Assembly: GCA_014650475.1 (NCBI GenBank)
Contig: BMVA01000006.1
Coordinates: 337,567-401,566 of the forward strand
Direction of reading: 5' to 3'
Source of the DNA: Streptomyces albogriseolus
GTDB taxonomy: Bacteria > Actinomycetota > Actinomycetes > Streptomycetales > Streptomycetaceae
Length of the DNA: 64,000 bases
The notes below the pieces were generated by a model. It searched no databases. It saw only the letters and a list, made by a program, of their open reading frames with translations, and was not told the origin of the DNA. The position numbers were made by a program, and so were the translations under genes. Positions 24,300 through 33,054 of the stretch are shown piece by piece (the stretch's first letter is position 1; each line of letters begins with the position of its first letter).

Positions 24300-25417
24300 A
24301 GGCACTCGCCGCCGGCATCGGCGTCGTCTTCCTCTCCCCGATCCTGCTCGCCGGCACCGGCATGATGCTCGCCTCCTCCGCCGAAGCCGTACAGAGCAGC
24401 AGCTCCTTCAGCAACTGCCTGACCGACATCGACAGCGACAAGGTCGCCGAGCAGGTCACCAAGATCCTCGACGGCGCGTCCGGCAAGGACGTTGACATTG
24501 AGGGCCTGGACCTGCCCGCCGAGCAGGTCCCCAACGCGGCGACGATCGTGGCCGCCGGCCTCTCGCTCGACGTCCCCAAGAAGGGACAGATCATCGCGCT
24601 CGCCACGGCGATGCAGGAGAGCCGGCTGCGCAACCTGGGCTACGGGGACCGCGACTCCCTCGGTCTCTTCCAGCAGCGTCCGTCCCAGGGGTGGGGCAGC
24701 GCCCAGCAGATCCGCGACCCAACCTACGCGAGCGAGCAGTTCTACAAGCACCTGCTCAAGGTGGACGGCTGGCAGCAGATGACCGTCACCCAGGCCGCGC
24801 AAGCCGTGCAGAAATCCGGCCTGCCGGACGCGTACGCGCAGTGGGAGAACCTGGCCACCGCGCTGCAGGCCGCCATCGTCAAGACCTTCCCCGGCGCCGG
24901 GGATGCCACGGATGACAAGGACGAGAAGCCGTCGACCAGTACGACCGGCTGCGCGCCGGGCCAGGACGGTTCCGGCTTCGGCCGCATCCCCGAAGGGAGC
25001 GTCCCCAAGGGCTACTCGATCCCCAAGGACGCCGACCCGAAGGCCCGTAAGGCCATCGAGTGGGCGATGCACCAGCTCGGCACGCTCTACCAGTGGGGCG
25101 GATCCTGCACCAACGCGCACGGCCCCGACCCCATGGGCCGCTGCGACTGCTCCAGCCTGATGCAGCAGGCGTACGCCCACGCTGGCATCACGCTCACCCG
25201 CACCACATACACGCAGGTCAACGAAGGCAAGGCTGTCTCGCCCGCTCACCTCAAGCCCGGCGACCTGATCTTCAGCCGCGGTACCGCCGCACGGCCTGAG
25301 CACGTCGGCATGTACATGGGCGAGGGCCTCGTGATCGAGGCGCCGCGCACCACCAAGCCGGTGCGGATCACCCCGATCAAGGACTGGGACATTTTCGCCG
25401 TCCGCCGCGTCCTCTGA
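24296..25417 (+). CDS. Secreted NlpC/P60 hydrolase with a transglycosylase-like domain
   Basis: A 373-residue protein starting at TTG. Residues 1-32 form a signal or anchor segment (GIGVVFLSPILLAGTGMMLA). Residues 75-195 resemble a lytic transglycosylase domain: IALATAMQESRLRNLGYGDR (Glu about 107), DSLGLFQQRPSQGWG. Residues 250-373 are NlpC/P60: AIEWAMHQLGTLYQWGGSC, CDCSSLMQQAYAHAG (nucleophile Cys about 285), LKPGDLIFSRG, PEHVGMYMGEGLVIEAP (His about 335). It should cut both glycan and peptide bonds of peptidoglycan, the VirB1-like role of opening the wall for the transfer channel. First main gene of the transfer run. Confidence 0.9.
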   Translation: MKALAAGIGVVFLSPILLAGTGMMLASSAEAVQSSSSFSNCLTDIDSDKVAEQVTKILDGASGKDVDIEGLDLPAEQVPNAATIVAAGLSLDVPKKGQIIALATAMQESRLRNLGYGDRDSLGLFQQRPSQGWGSAQQIRDPTYASEQFYKHLLKVDGWQQMTVTQAAQAVQKSGLPDAYAQWENLATALQAAIVKTFPGAGDATDDKDEKPSTSTTGCAPGQDGSGFGRIPEGSVPKGYSIPKDADPKARKAIEWAMHQLGTLYQWGGSCTNAHGPDPMGRCDCSSLMQQAYAHAGITLTRTTYTQVNEGKAVSPAHLKPGDLIFSRGTAARPEHVGMYMGEGLVIEAPRTTKPVRITPIKDWDIFAVRRVL

Positions 25418-25555
25418 CGCCGCCCCGCCCGGTGCCAGCCCGGGCAAGCCGGGCTGACGCGGCCACTTCCGTGCCCTTCGCTCACCTCTCCCTCCGCTTT
25501 CACCTTCCCGTTGGGCCTCGCCGGGCCCGCGTATGCAAGGAGCCTCGCACCACCT

Positions 25556-25870
25556 ATGTCCGTCCCTCTCTCAGACCGCGTCATCCAGCTCGCCTACGAC
25601 CCAGGAATCACGCCCAAAGGCGGCGGGCTGCCTGGCCTCGCCGTGCTGAAGAACGTGGTCAACAGCATCAACATGTTCGGGATCATCGCCGTCGTCGGCG
25701 CCCTCGCCGTCTCGCTAGGCGTATGGGCCTGGGGCCACCACACCGGTGGACACCAGGCCGAGGCCAACGGGAAGAAGGGCGCCGTCGTCGCCGCCGGCGC
25801 CGCCCTCGGTCTGGGTGCCGCGAACGGCATCGTGGCCTTCTTCTCCGGCCTGGGATCGCAGGTCCACTGA
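25556..25870 (+). CDS. DUF6112-type membrane protein (VirB2-position)
   Basis: A 104-residue protein; ATG at 25556 with AAGGAG further upstream than usual (13 bases). Two hydrophobic segments: SINMFGIIAVVGALAVSLGV and GAVVAAGAALGLGAANGIVA, separated by a short polar loop with HHTGGHQ. This is the pattern of DUF6112 proteins that accompany SCO6880 and VirB4-like genes in Streptomyces. The topology is like VirB2 pilins, but a pilin role is inference. Confidence 0.75.
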   Translation: MSVPLSDRVIQLAYDPGITPKGGGLPGLAVLKNVVNSINMFGIIAVVGALAVSLGVWAWGHHTGGHQAEANGKKGAVVAAGAALGLGAANGIVAFFSGLGSQVH

Positions 25871-26562
25871 TGCGGAAACGCTTCCCCTCCTCTTCGCTGT
25901 CCTCGTACGGCTCGGGCTGGTCGACGAACCAGCGCATCGCGATCGGCGCCACCGTTGTCGCCGTTCTACTTGCCCTCGCCGGGGTCGTTGCCCTGCTGAC
26001 CGGCGGTGGCAACAGCCAGCAGACTCCCGATGCCGCGCCACCGGCTCCCACGGGCGGCCCGTCCCACTCCGAGGCTGCTCCCAAGCCTTCCTCCGGGTCC
26101 GGGTCGGTGCCCAAGCCGCCGCAGATCGCCGAGCCGGTCGCCTACGCCAAGGCAGCGGCCCAGATGCTCTGGTCCTACGACACCCGCGACACCAGCCGCG
26201 ACCAGCAACTCGCCGGCATGCGCGCCTGGATGACCACCGAGACCAAGTACGCCGACTGGACCTCGGTCGCAGGCCAGGTCCCCGACGCCGTGCTGTGGTC
26301 ACGGATGGCCGACCAGGACCAGCACGCCACCGCCCACATCACCGAAGGCCACTACCCCGGCGCGTTCAAACAGGCGCTGGCCGAGGATCCGTCCGCGATC
26401 ACCGAAGCGTACATCTACGTCGTCACCGTCAACGGCAAGCAGACCCTCAGCTGGAAGAAGGGCGGCGGCGGAGCCGAGGAACGCGCCGTGACCCTGGCCG
26501 TCCAGTGCCGCCCGAACCACGACTGCACCCTGGCCGCCATCGCACCGAGCGTCACGCAGTGA
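25870..26562 (+). CDS. VirB8/TraC-like membrane protein
   Basis: A 230-residue protein, start ATG overlapping the upstream stop (TGATG). One N-terminal membrane helix (IAIGATVVAVLLALAGVVAL), a Ser/Pro linker, and a periplasm-side domain (AYAKAAAQMLWSYDTRDTSR, WMTTETKYADWTSVAGQVPD, EAYIYVVTVNGKQTLSW, TLAVQCRPNHDCTLAAIAPS). Single-helix plus NTF2-like domain is the VirB8/TcpC plan, and the gene position between VirB2- and VirB6-like genes agrees. Sequence similarity alone would not prove it. Confidence 0.65.
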   Translation: MRKRFPSSSLSSYGSGWSTNQRIAIGATVVAVLLALAGVVALLTGGGNSQQTPDAAPPAPTGGPSHSEAAPKPSSGSGSVPKPPQIAEPVAYAKAAAQMLWSYDTRDTSRDQQLAGMRAWMTTETKYADWTSVAGQVPDAVLWSRMADQDQHATAHITEGHYPGAFKQALAEDPSAITEAYIYVVTVNGKQTLSWKKGGGGAEERAVTLAVQCRPNHDCTLAAIAPSVTQ

Positions 26563-26598
26563 CCCGCGCCTGAGACACGAAAGGAGGAGTAACTCCTC

Positions 26599-27981
26599 GT
26601 GGGTTTCTGTGATTTCCCCCTGGCGGACAAACTGTGCGCCGTCGGCGACGCGGTGGACTTCGCCTCGGACCCGGGCAAAGCCATCGGTGACTGGATGGCG
26701 AAGTCCGCCGGTGAACTGGCAGCCGCCGCAGCCGACCTGGCCGCCGAAGCCGTCAACACCACCACCAAGGTCGATCTGAACGCCGGGTGGTTCCGCGACA
26801 ACTACAAAATGCTGTTGCCGCTGGGCCTGGTCCTGCTGGTCGCCACCTTCTGCGCGCAACTGGTCCGGGCCGCCATCAGACGCGACGGGCAAGCCCTTAC
26901 CCAAGCATTCACGGGCACCGCGTCCGGAGTCCTGTTCGCCTTCTGCGCCATCGCCCTGACCACAGTCGCCATCGAGGTCGTGGACGCCGTCAGCGACGGC
27001 CTGTTCAAAGCCGCACACCTGAACATCGAATCGGCCGTGCGCCGCGTGGTGAAGGTCAGCCAAATCGGGGCGCTGTCCGGTCTCGGCTGGCTCGTCCCGG
27101 TCGTCACCGGGCTCGGCGCCGCCATCGGCGCCTTCCTCTACTGGTGCGTGATGATGGTCCGCAAGGTCGGCATCCTCGTCATGGTCACCCTCGCGGTCTT
27201 CGCCTCCGCCGGCGGCGGCTGGGAAGTCGCCCGGCGCTGGCGCAAGGGCTGGATCGAAGCCACCGCCACCCTCGTCGTCTCCAAGCTCCTGATGACCGTC
27301 ATCTTCGTCCTCGGTATTGCCGCCATGGGCAAGACCGAAGCCAATGACGGCATCGCCGCGCTCGCCGACGTCATGTCCGGCATCGTGATCATGGTCCTGG
27401 TGCTGTTGTGCCCGTACGCCGTCTTCAAATTCGTGCACTGGGCGGCCGACGGCACCGACGGCGAGTCCATCCACCGTGCCGGTGGCGCCGGGGCCCAGAT
27501 CGCCAAGGCGCACGCCGAGAAGGCCGCCCGCAAGGCCGCCGCAGCCGCAGCCACCGCCGGAACCGGTGGCGCCGCAGCCGGAGCAGGTGGCGCCGCCGCC
27601 ATGGGGAGTGCCGCACCGCAAGGCCCCGACGGCGGCGGATTCCCCGGCGACGTCGCCACCGTCCCGACCGGCGGCGAAGGCAAGGACGGTTCGCAGGGCG
27701 GTGGTACGGGAGGCTCGCCCTGCGGCGATGCCGTCAAGTCCGGCCTGGAGAAAGCCGTCCAGCCCGCGCCGACCAGCGTGTCCGACGACACCAGCGGCCA
27801 GGTGGGAGGCACCCCAGGTTCTGGCGGATCCGGCGCGAATGCCGCGTCCGGCCAGGGCGGCGGATGGCAGACCACTCCGCCGACAACGACACCGCCTCCA
27901 CAGGGCGCACCCCCGTCCTCCGGCTCACAGGACGCCGCGTCGAGCGGGTCGGCACCGCCGCCGCCTCCGACCGGCCTCTGA
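26599..27981 (+). CDS. VirB6/TrbL-like polytopic membrane protein
   Basis: A 460-residue protein starting at GTG after GAAAGGAGGAG. Five to six membrane segments between residues 70 and 290: MLLPLGLVLLVATFCAQLVR, GVLFAFCAIALTTVAIEVVD, SGLGWLVPVVTGLGAAIGAF, KVGILVMVTLAVFASAGGG, LLMTVIFVLGIAAMG, IVIMVLVLLCPYAVFKFV. The last 160 residues are a low-complexity Gly/Ala/Pro/Ser tail. This matches the channel proteins of Gram-positive type IV secretion. The tail probably extends into the cytoplasm. Confidence 0.8.
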   Translation: MGFCDFPLADKLCAVGDAVDFASDPGKAIGDWMAKSAGELAAAAADLAAEAVNTTTKVDLNAGWFRDNYKMLLPLGLVLLVATFCAQLVRAAIRRDGQALTQAFTGTASGVLFAFCAIALTTVAIEVVDAVSDGLFKAAHLNIESAVRRVVKVSQIGALSGLGWLVPVVTGLGAAIGAFLYWCVMMVRKVGILVMVTLAVFASAGGGWEVARRWRKGWIEATATLVVSKLLMTVIFVLGIAAMGKTEANDGIAALADVMSGIVIMVLVLLCPYAVFKFVHWAADGTDGESIHRAGGAGAQIAKAHAEKAARKAAAAAATAGTGGAAAGAGGAAAMGSAAPQGPDGGGFPGDVATVPTGGEGKDGSQGGGTGGSPCGDAVKSGLEKAVQPAPTSVSDDTSGQVGGTPGSGGSGANAASGQGGGWQTTPPTTTPPPQGAPPSSGSQDAASSGSAPPPPPTGL

Positions 27982-28062
27982 CCCCTGCCCGACACCCGGG
28001 GGCGGAACGTGCACACCACCTCCCGCCCCCGGCCTCCACCCGCGCCTCCAGGACCCGCCCCC

Positions 28063-29535
28063 ATGACTGACCTCTCTGTTGCTCCGGTCACGGTGAAGTT
28101 CCCCCACCGGAGCCGCCGCGGCATCCTCCTCGGCCTTTCCCTGCCCCAACTCGTTCTCGTCTCCTGCACACTGGCCCTGCTGCTAATGACGGTGATCTCC
28201 ACCGGGCTACTCGGCGTCGTTGCCCTGGCACCGCTGTGGGCGGCATCCGGTGCACTGGTCGCGGTCCGCCGGCACGGCCGCTCCCTCATCGACTGGGCAC
28301 CGATCGTCACCCGGTACGCGCACCGCCGCCGCACCGGCCAGATCCTCTGGCTCGCCCGGCCCGTCACCCGACCAAGGCAGGACGGCGTCCTCCACCTTCC
28401 CGGCACCGCCGCCTCCCTGAAGGTGGTCACCCCCGGCGACTCCGCCAACCAGGCTGCGGCCGTCCACGACCCGCACCAGCAAACCCTGACCGCCATCGCC
28501 CGCGTCACCAGCCGCGCCTTCGCCCTCCTCGACCCCGCCACCCAGAACCACAACGTCACCAGCTGGGGACGCGCCCTCGCCGGCATCGCCCGCACTGGGC
28601 ACGTCGCCACCGTCCAGGTACTGGAGCGCACCGTGCCCGACAGCGGTGACACGCTCACCCGCCACTGGACCCAGAACGGGCAACCCCAAGCTCCCGTCGC
28701 TGGGCAGATCTACTCCGAACTGGCCGCCTCGGCCGGCCCGGCCGCCGCTCCGCACGAGACCTACCTCGCCATCTCCCTCGACCTCAAAGCCGCCCGGCGC
28801 CTGATCAACCAGGCCGGCGGAGGGCTGCCCGGGGCGTTCACCGTCTTGCAGCAGACCACCGCCTCCATCGCCCAGGCCGCCCGCAACGCCGGCCTGATGG
28901 TCACCGGATGGCTGAGCGCGCGGGAGATCGCCGCCGTCATCCGCACCGCCTACGACCCCAAGGCGCTCGCCGCGCTCCAGCAATGGTCCGAGACCGGCCG
29001 TGCCGAGGCCGACCCCGCAGCCGCCGGGCCCGTCGTGCAGTTCGAGGAGTACGACCGCCTCGCCAGCGACAGCGCGCGGCACGCGACGTACTGGGTGGAG
29101 AACTGGCCGAGGACCGAGATGGGGGCAGGGTTCCTGCACGGGATCATGTTCACGGCCGGTGTGCGCCGCAGCCTCTCCCTTATCTACGTGCCGCAGGGGC
29201 TCGAGTCGGCACTGCGGGACGTCCAGCGCAAGAAGGCCGCGATCATCGCCGACGCCAACGAGCGCGCCCGCCGCGGGCAGGTCGACTCCGAAGAGGATTC
29301 CGTCGAGTACGCCGACGTCAAGACCCGCGAACGCCAGCTCATCGCCGGGCACGCGGACGTGGCACTGACCGGCCTGGTCACCGTCACCGCCGAGACCGAC
29401 GCGCTCCTGGACGCCGCCTGCGCACAGATCGAGACCCACGCCGTCACCTCCGGCGTCGATCTCCGCAGGCTCAACTACCAGCAGTCGGACGCCTTCGCCC
29501 TCTCCGCGCTCCCGCTCGCCCGCACCGCCCTGTGA
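28063..29535 (+). CDS. SCO6880-family transfer protein
   Basis: A 490-residue protein from ATG at 28063 (a GTG at 28009 would add 18 residues of Pro/Arg-rich sequence). Two membrane segments near the start (LSLPQLVLVSCTLALLLMTV, GLLGVVALAPLWAASGALVA) are followed by a large soluble part with YLAISLDLKAARRLINQAGG and ARNAGLMVTGWLSAREIAAV. The family is named after a S. coelicolor protein and always lies before a VirB4-like ATPase; it corresponds to a PrgI-like membrane anchor fused to the VirB4 N-terminal region. It probably forms one functional ATPase with the next-but-two gene. Confidence 0.85.
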   Translation: MTDLSVAPVTVKFPHRSRRGILLGLSLPQLVLVSCTLALLLMTVISTGLLGVVALAPLWAASGALVAVRRHGRSLIDWAPIVTRYAHRRRTGQILWLARPVTRPRQDGVLHLPGTAASLKVVTPGDSANQAAAVHDPHQQTLTAIARVTSRAFALLDPATQNHNVTSWGRALAGIARTGHVATVQVLERTVPDSGDTLTRHWTQNGQPQAPVAGQIYSELAASAGPAAAPHETYLAISLDLKAARRLINQAGGGLPGAFTVLQQTTASIAQAARNAGLMVTGWLSAREIAAVIRTAYDPKALAALQQWSETGRAEADPAAAGPVVQFEEYDRLASDSARHATYWVENWPRTEMGAGFLHGIMFTAGVRRSLSLIYVPQGLESALRDVQRKKAAIIADANERARRGQVDSEEDSVEYADVKTRERQLIAGHADVALTGLVTVTAETDALLDAACAQIETHAVTSGVDLRRLNYQQSDAFALSALPLARTAL

Positions 29536-29543
29536 ACCAGAGC

Positions 29544-29630
29544 GTGCCCTGGCCCACTGCCCTCCGGATCACCCGCGACGGGACTCCCGTCGCCGCCCTG
29601 CCGACCGGCAGGAAGGATTACCACCTTTGA
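29544..29630 (+). CDS. Possible 28-residue peptide coupled to the next gene
   Basis: GTG at 29544 opens a frame ending TRDGTPVAALPTGRKDYHL, whose TGA overlaps the TTG of the next gene (TTGA). A related peptide (TAVAALPAGRKDHTL) is encoded at 32880-32970 in the duplicated segment, without its stop. The repeat of the peptide, not just of DNA, hints that it may be made. Confidence 0.35.
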   Translation: MPWPTALRITRDGTPVAALPTGRKDYHL

Positions 29631-29695
29631 CCTCTCCCCCGCGCCCCGACGACGCGCACCCCTACCTCCGCGCCGCGAGCGCCGGCATCCGCCAC
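29548..29695 (+). repeat. Direct repeat of about 150 bases, copy 1
   Basis: Shares about four fifths of its bases with 32887-33032, including CTCCGGATCACC, CGGCAGGAAGGAT and CCTCTCCCCC. It covers the coding end of the small peptide, the ribosome-binding site and the first 23 or so codons of the gene at 29627. Confidence 0.7.
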
Positions 29696-30088
29696 CACGC
29701 ACGAGCCCTGGCGCCGTCGGACGCAGACCCGCCCAGGCCCGTGGACCGTCCGCACATCGACGTACTGCACGCCCACCTCACCGCTCTGCTCCAGCTTCTG
29801 GACCTGCTCGCCGACCACACCCGGCCCCCTCACCCGGCCGCCGGACGCCACCTGGCCACCGCCCACACCAGGCTCTGGCAAGCCACCACCGAAGTCCACG
29901 CCGCCTTCCATCTGCTGCCCGACACGACCGAGGCCACCGCCAGGACGAGCGCCTGTCATCCGGAACGGCTCCCCGAGGGCCCGCCCGTGCTGACGATCTG
30001 CCAACGCCACCTCGCCGCCGGACACGTCGTCCGCCGCAAGACCACCCCCACCGACCTCCGCCCGCACACCACCGCCTGCGCGCGATGA
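29627..30088 (+). CDS. Unknown helical protein
   Basis: A 153-residue protein starting at TTG with AGGAAGGA nine bases upstream. The middle is helical (HIDVLHAHLTALLQLLDLLA, HLATAHTRLWQATTEVHAAF); the end holds a C-x22-C-x25-C spacing with HLAAGHVV, possibly metal-binding. Not recognised. It lies between the SCO6880-type and VirB4-like genes, so a role in transfer is possible. Its first codons are duplicated at 32968. Confidence 0.6.
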   Translation: MTSPPRPDDAHPYLRAASAGIRHHARALAPSDADPPRPVDRPHIDVLHAHLTALLQLLDLLADHTRPPHPAAGRHLATAHTRLWQATTEVHAAFHLLPDTTEATARTSACHPERLPEGPPVLTICQRHLAAGHVVRRKTTPTDLRPHTTACAR

Positions 30089-30116
30089 GCACCACCCGCA
30101 GAATCGAGGGCCCCCG

Positions 30117-31631
30117 ATGAGCCACCGGCCCGCCCGTCGCGCCCGCCGCGCGTCCGCCAGCCCGCTGTTCACCCCCCACGGCACCGACCGCGCCAGCCGC
30201 AAGGCCGCCCGCCGCCAGCTCGCCGAGGCCGCCGCCAAAGCCCGTGCCGAAGCCAGCGCCCACCAGAGCGAAAGCACCCGCCCCGAGCAGCAGATGCCCG
30301 TCCCGCTCTACCCACCGAGCGGACGCCCCGGTCCCGCCTCCGCCCGCGGGAACCGGCTGAAACTTCCGGCCCACCGCATGACCACCGCCGTCGCGGCCGG
30401 CGCCTATCCCTTCCTCGCCGAAGGCGGACTCGGCGCCGAGGGCATCTACATCGGCCGCGACGTCCACGCCGAGGCGTCATTCGTCTTCGACCCGTTCGCG
30501 CTGTACGGCAAGGTCGAGGGGTTCACCAACCCGAACCTGCTGCTCGCCGGCGTGATCGGCCAGGGCAAGAGCGCGCTGGCCAAGTCTTTCGCGCTGCGGT
30601 CGGTCGCCTTCGGATACCGCGTCTACGTCCCGTGCGACCCGAAGGGCGAGTGGACGCCGGTGGCCGAAGCCCTCGGCGGCCGGTCCGTCGCCCTCGGTCC
30701 CGGACTGCCCGGACGCCTGAACCCCCTGGACGCAGCCCCGCGCCCGGACAGCGTGGCCGAGGCCGACTGGGTCAGCGAAATCCGCAAGCGGCGCCTGCTC
30801 CTGCTCGGCTCCCTGGCCCGGACCGTACTCGGCCGGGACCTGATGCCCATGGAACACACCGCCCTGGACGTCGCCCTCGACGCCGTCGTCACCCGCGCCG
30901 CCGACACACACCGCACCCCGCTCCTCGGCAACATCGCCGCCACCCTCAACAACCCGACCGACCTCGACGAGGCCGCCGGGATGATGTCGGGCCAACTCGG
31001 CGACGCAGCCCGCGACCTGGCCCACGCCATGCGGCGCCTGGTCCACGGCGACCTGGCCGGCATGTTCGACGCCTCCTCCACCGTGAGCTTCGACCCCAAC
31101 GCGCCGATGCTCACCATCGACCTCTCCCGCCTCGGCGGATCCGGAGACGACACCGCCCTCGTCCTCGCCATGACCTGCGCGAGCGCCTGGATGGAATCCG
31201 CCCTCTCCGACCCCAACGGCGGCCGGCGCTGGATCGTGTACGACGAGGCATGGCGCCTGATGCGGCACGTCGGCCTGCTCCAGCGCATGCAAGCCCAATG
31301 GAAGCTCTCCCGCGGCCTCGGCATCGCCAACCTCATGGTGATCCACCGGCTGTCCGACCTGCTCACCGCTGGCGACGCCGGATCACAGGGCCGCGCCCTG
31401 GCCGAGGGCCTCCTGGCGGACTGCTCCACCCGGATCATCTACCGCCAGGAGACCGACCAGCTCCACGCCGCAGCCTCCCTGCTCGGCCTGACCTCCGTCG
31501 AGATGGACGCCATCGCCCACCTCAACCGAGGGCGCGGATTGTGGAAAGTCGCAGGTCGGAGCTTCATCGTGCAGCACCTCCTGCACAGCCACGAATTGGC
31601 GCTCTTCGATACCGACGCCCGTATGCACTGA
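30117..31631 (+). CDS. virB4: VirB4-like secretion ATPase
   Basis: A 504-residue protein. After a basic N-terminus it has EGIYIGRDVHAEASFVFDPF and LLLAGVIGQGKSALAKSFAL (Walker A about 146-154), VYVPCDPKGEWTPVAEALG, then APMLTIDLSRLGGSGDDTAL and RRWIVYDEAWRLMRHVG (Walker B about 370), and LMVIHRLSDLLTAGDAGSQG (sensor-like). This is the ATPase half of VirB4/TraC-type proteins; the N-terminal half of a usual VirB4 is supplied by the SCO6880-type protein. It powers assembly or transport in the transfer channel at the inner face of the membrane. Confidence 0.9.
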   Translation: MSHRPARRARRASASPLFTPHGTDRASRKAARRQLAEAAAKARAEASAHQSESTRPEQQMPVPLYPPSGRPGPASARGNRLKLPAHRMTTAVAAGAYPFLAEGGLGAEGIYIGRDVHAEASFVFDPFALYGKVEGFTNPNLLLAGVIGQGKSALAKSFALRSVAFGYRVYVPCDPKGEWTPVAEALGGRSVALGPGLPGRLNPLDAAPRPDSVAEADWVSEIRKRRLLLLGSLARTVLGRDLMPMEHTALDVALDAVVTRAADTHRTPLLGNIAATLNNPTDLDEAAGMMSGQLGDAARDLAHAMRRLVHGDLAGMFDASSTVSFDPNAPMLTIDLSRLGGSGDDTALVLAMTCASAWMESALSDPNGGRRWIVYDEAWRLMRHVGLLQRMQAQWKLSRGLGIANLMVIHRLSDLLTAGDAGSQGRALAEGLLADCSTRIIYRQETDQLHAAASLLGLTSVEMDAIAHLNRGRGLWKVAGRSFIVQHLLHSHELALFDTDARMH

Positions 31632-31645
31632 GGAGCAAAAGGCCC

Positions 31646-32218
31646 GTGAAGCCCGATTTCCAACGCGACCTGATACCGCGCGACGACGCGCTCCACCTTA
31701 TCGGCGCACTCAACGCCATGAAGGACAAACTGCACGACGCCGCCCAGCGGTGGGAGCTGCTCGACGAGAACGGGCACGTTCCGGCCGCGCCGTCCTACAC
31801 CGCGCTGCTCCAGCACGCCACCGATGCGCAGGACCTCTCACGCGAGGTCCTCCGCCTGGCCGACGCCTTCGCCCGGAGCCCTCACCACACCACCTGGACC
31901 GGCCGGACCGTCCTGAAGCAACTCGCCACGGCCGCGACCATCTCCAGCCACGCAGCCCCGCACTTCACCGAGACCGCAGAGGCCGCCCTGACCCTGCCCC
32001 GGACCACGAACCCCACCGACCGGCACTACCTCACGAATCGCATGGTCATCGACCACGCCTCAGCGCGAGCCTTTCTGCGGCGTGCCTCGGAATCCCTCCG
32101 CGACGCAGCCAAGGAACTCGACGACCACCTCGGCGTCCAGCGCTTCCTTGCGCCTCTGACCCGCCGGGAGGGACCGCCGGAACCACCGCCGTCCCGGCCT
32201 GGCGGTCTCCACCGCTGA
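31646..32218 (+). CDS. Unknown helical protein
   Basis: A 190-residue protein starting at GTG after AGGAGCAAAAGG. It is almost all helix: LHLIGALNAMKDKLHDAAQR, LLQHATDAQDLSREVLRLAD, FLRRASESLRDAAKELDDHL. The segment H-A-T-D-A-Q-D-L is echoed in the protein at 58523 (RITDAQDL), suggesting related folds. No function known. It follows the VirB4-like gene by 14 bases and is probably in the same operon. Confidence 0.65.
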   Translation: MKPDFQRDLIPRDDALHLIGALNAMKDKLHDAAQRWELLDENGHVPAAPSYTALLQHATDAQDLSREVLRLADAFARSPHHTTWTGRTVLKQLATAATISSHAAPHFTETAEAALTLPRTTNPTDRHYLTNRMVIDHASARAFLRRASESLRDAAKELDDHLGVQRFLAPLTRREGPPEPPPSRPGGLHR

Positions 32219-32316
32219 CCGCGCCAGAGCCGTGAACTGCTCGTGCAACAGATCGCCACCTCGGTGCAGTCCGCCCGTAACGACCTGCAGCCCGCACCAG
32301 CCCGAAGGACTCCTGC

Positions 32317-32859
32317 ATCATCCCCCGCGACCCAGACTTCGAGCTCTACGACAACGTCGGCCGCGACGCCGACCAGATCCAAGCCGCCCGGTACAACCTC
32401 GCCACCCGCGGCGACCTGAAGCGGTGGGCACAACGCGATGCACAGCCCTTCCGCGCCGCGTACCCCCTACCCGACCAGCCCTGGCCAGCGCCCGACCTCA
32501 CCCCGTACCTGGACGCCCTCGCCGCAGCCCAGACCCCGGCGGAGATCGACGCGGTCACCGACCACGTCCTGGACGCCGCCGAACCCGCACTGCGCGCCCT
32601 GAGCGACTACCTCGTCGCCGCCGCCCGCTGGAAGCAGGAAAACCGCGACGCGGCCAAGGGATCACCTTCGCACCTGCTGATGACAGCGGCCAGCCGGGCG
32701 CTGTCCGCCCTCGCTCTCGCCGACGAAGCCGGTCTGAACAGACTGCGCGCCGCCTATGACCCGGCCCCCGCCCCCACAGCGTCGGCCGACGCCTCGCGTG
32801 GAGCTACCGCGAGCTTGCCGCCCGCTCCCCCCTCCACCGGCCCCGGGCCTCGCCGTTAG
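32317..32859 (+). CDS. Unknown protein lacking a standard start codon
   Basis: The frame encodes PRDPDFELYDNVGRDADQI, YNLATRGDLKRWAQRDAQPF, YLDALAAAQTPAEIDAVTDH, and a helical C-terminus, ending at TAG 32857-32859. Codon bias confirms this frame over the Arg-rich alternatives. No ATG, GTG or TTG occurs in frame near the beginning; ATC at 32317 or 32320 lies seven to ten bases after GAAGGA. Either a near-cognate start is used, or the true start is further down and the protein is shorter. About 180 residues from ATC. Confidence 0.55.
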   Translation: MIPRDPDFELYDNVGRDADQIQAARYNLATRGDLKRWAQRDAQPFRAAYPLPDQPWPAPDLTPYLDALAAAQTPAEIDAVTDHVLDAAEPALRALSDYLVAAARWKQENRDAAKGSPSHLLMTAASRALSALALADEAGLNRLRAAYDPAPAPTASADASRGATASLPPAPPSTGPGPRR

Positions 32860-32886
32860 CTCTTCTCCATCGGCCGTGCCCGTGCG

Positions 32887-33032
32887 CGCCCTGACCCACT
32901 GCACTCCGGATCACCCCGACGCCACAGCCGTCGCCGCTCTGCCCGCCGGCAGGAAGGATCACACCCTTTGGCCTCTCCCCCACGCCCCGACGAGCCGCAC
33001 GCCTACCTCCGGGCCGCAAGCGGCGGCAGCCG
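32887..33032 (+). repeat. Direct repeat of about 150 bases, copy 2
   Basis: Partner of 29548-29695. The copy keeps the ribosome-binding site and the start of the gene at 29627, then breaks off. Confidence 0.7.
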
Positions 33033-33054
33033 CAGGAGGAGCCATGGCCGCTGA
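32968..33054 (+). pseudogene. Truncated copy of the start of the gene at 29627
   Basis: TTG followed by ASPPRPDEPHAYLRAASGGS, against TSPPRPDDAHPYLRAASAGI in the intact gene; the frame then ends at TGA 33052-33054, overlapping the start of the next gene. It may now serve only to bring ribosomes to 33044. Confidence 0.55.
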
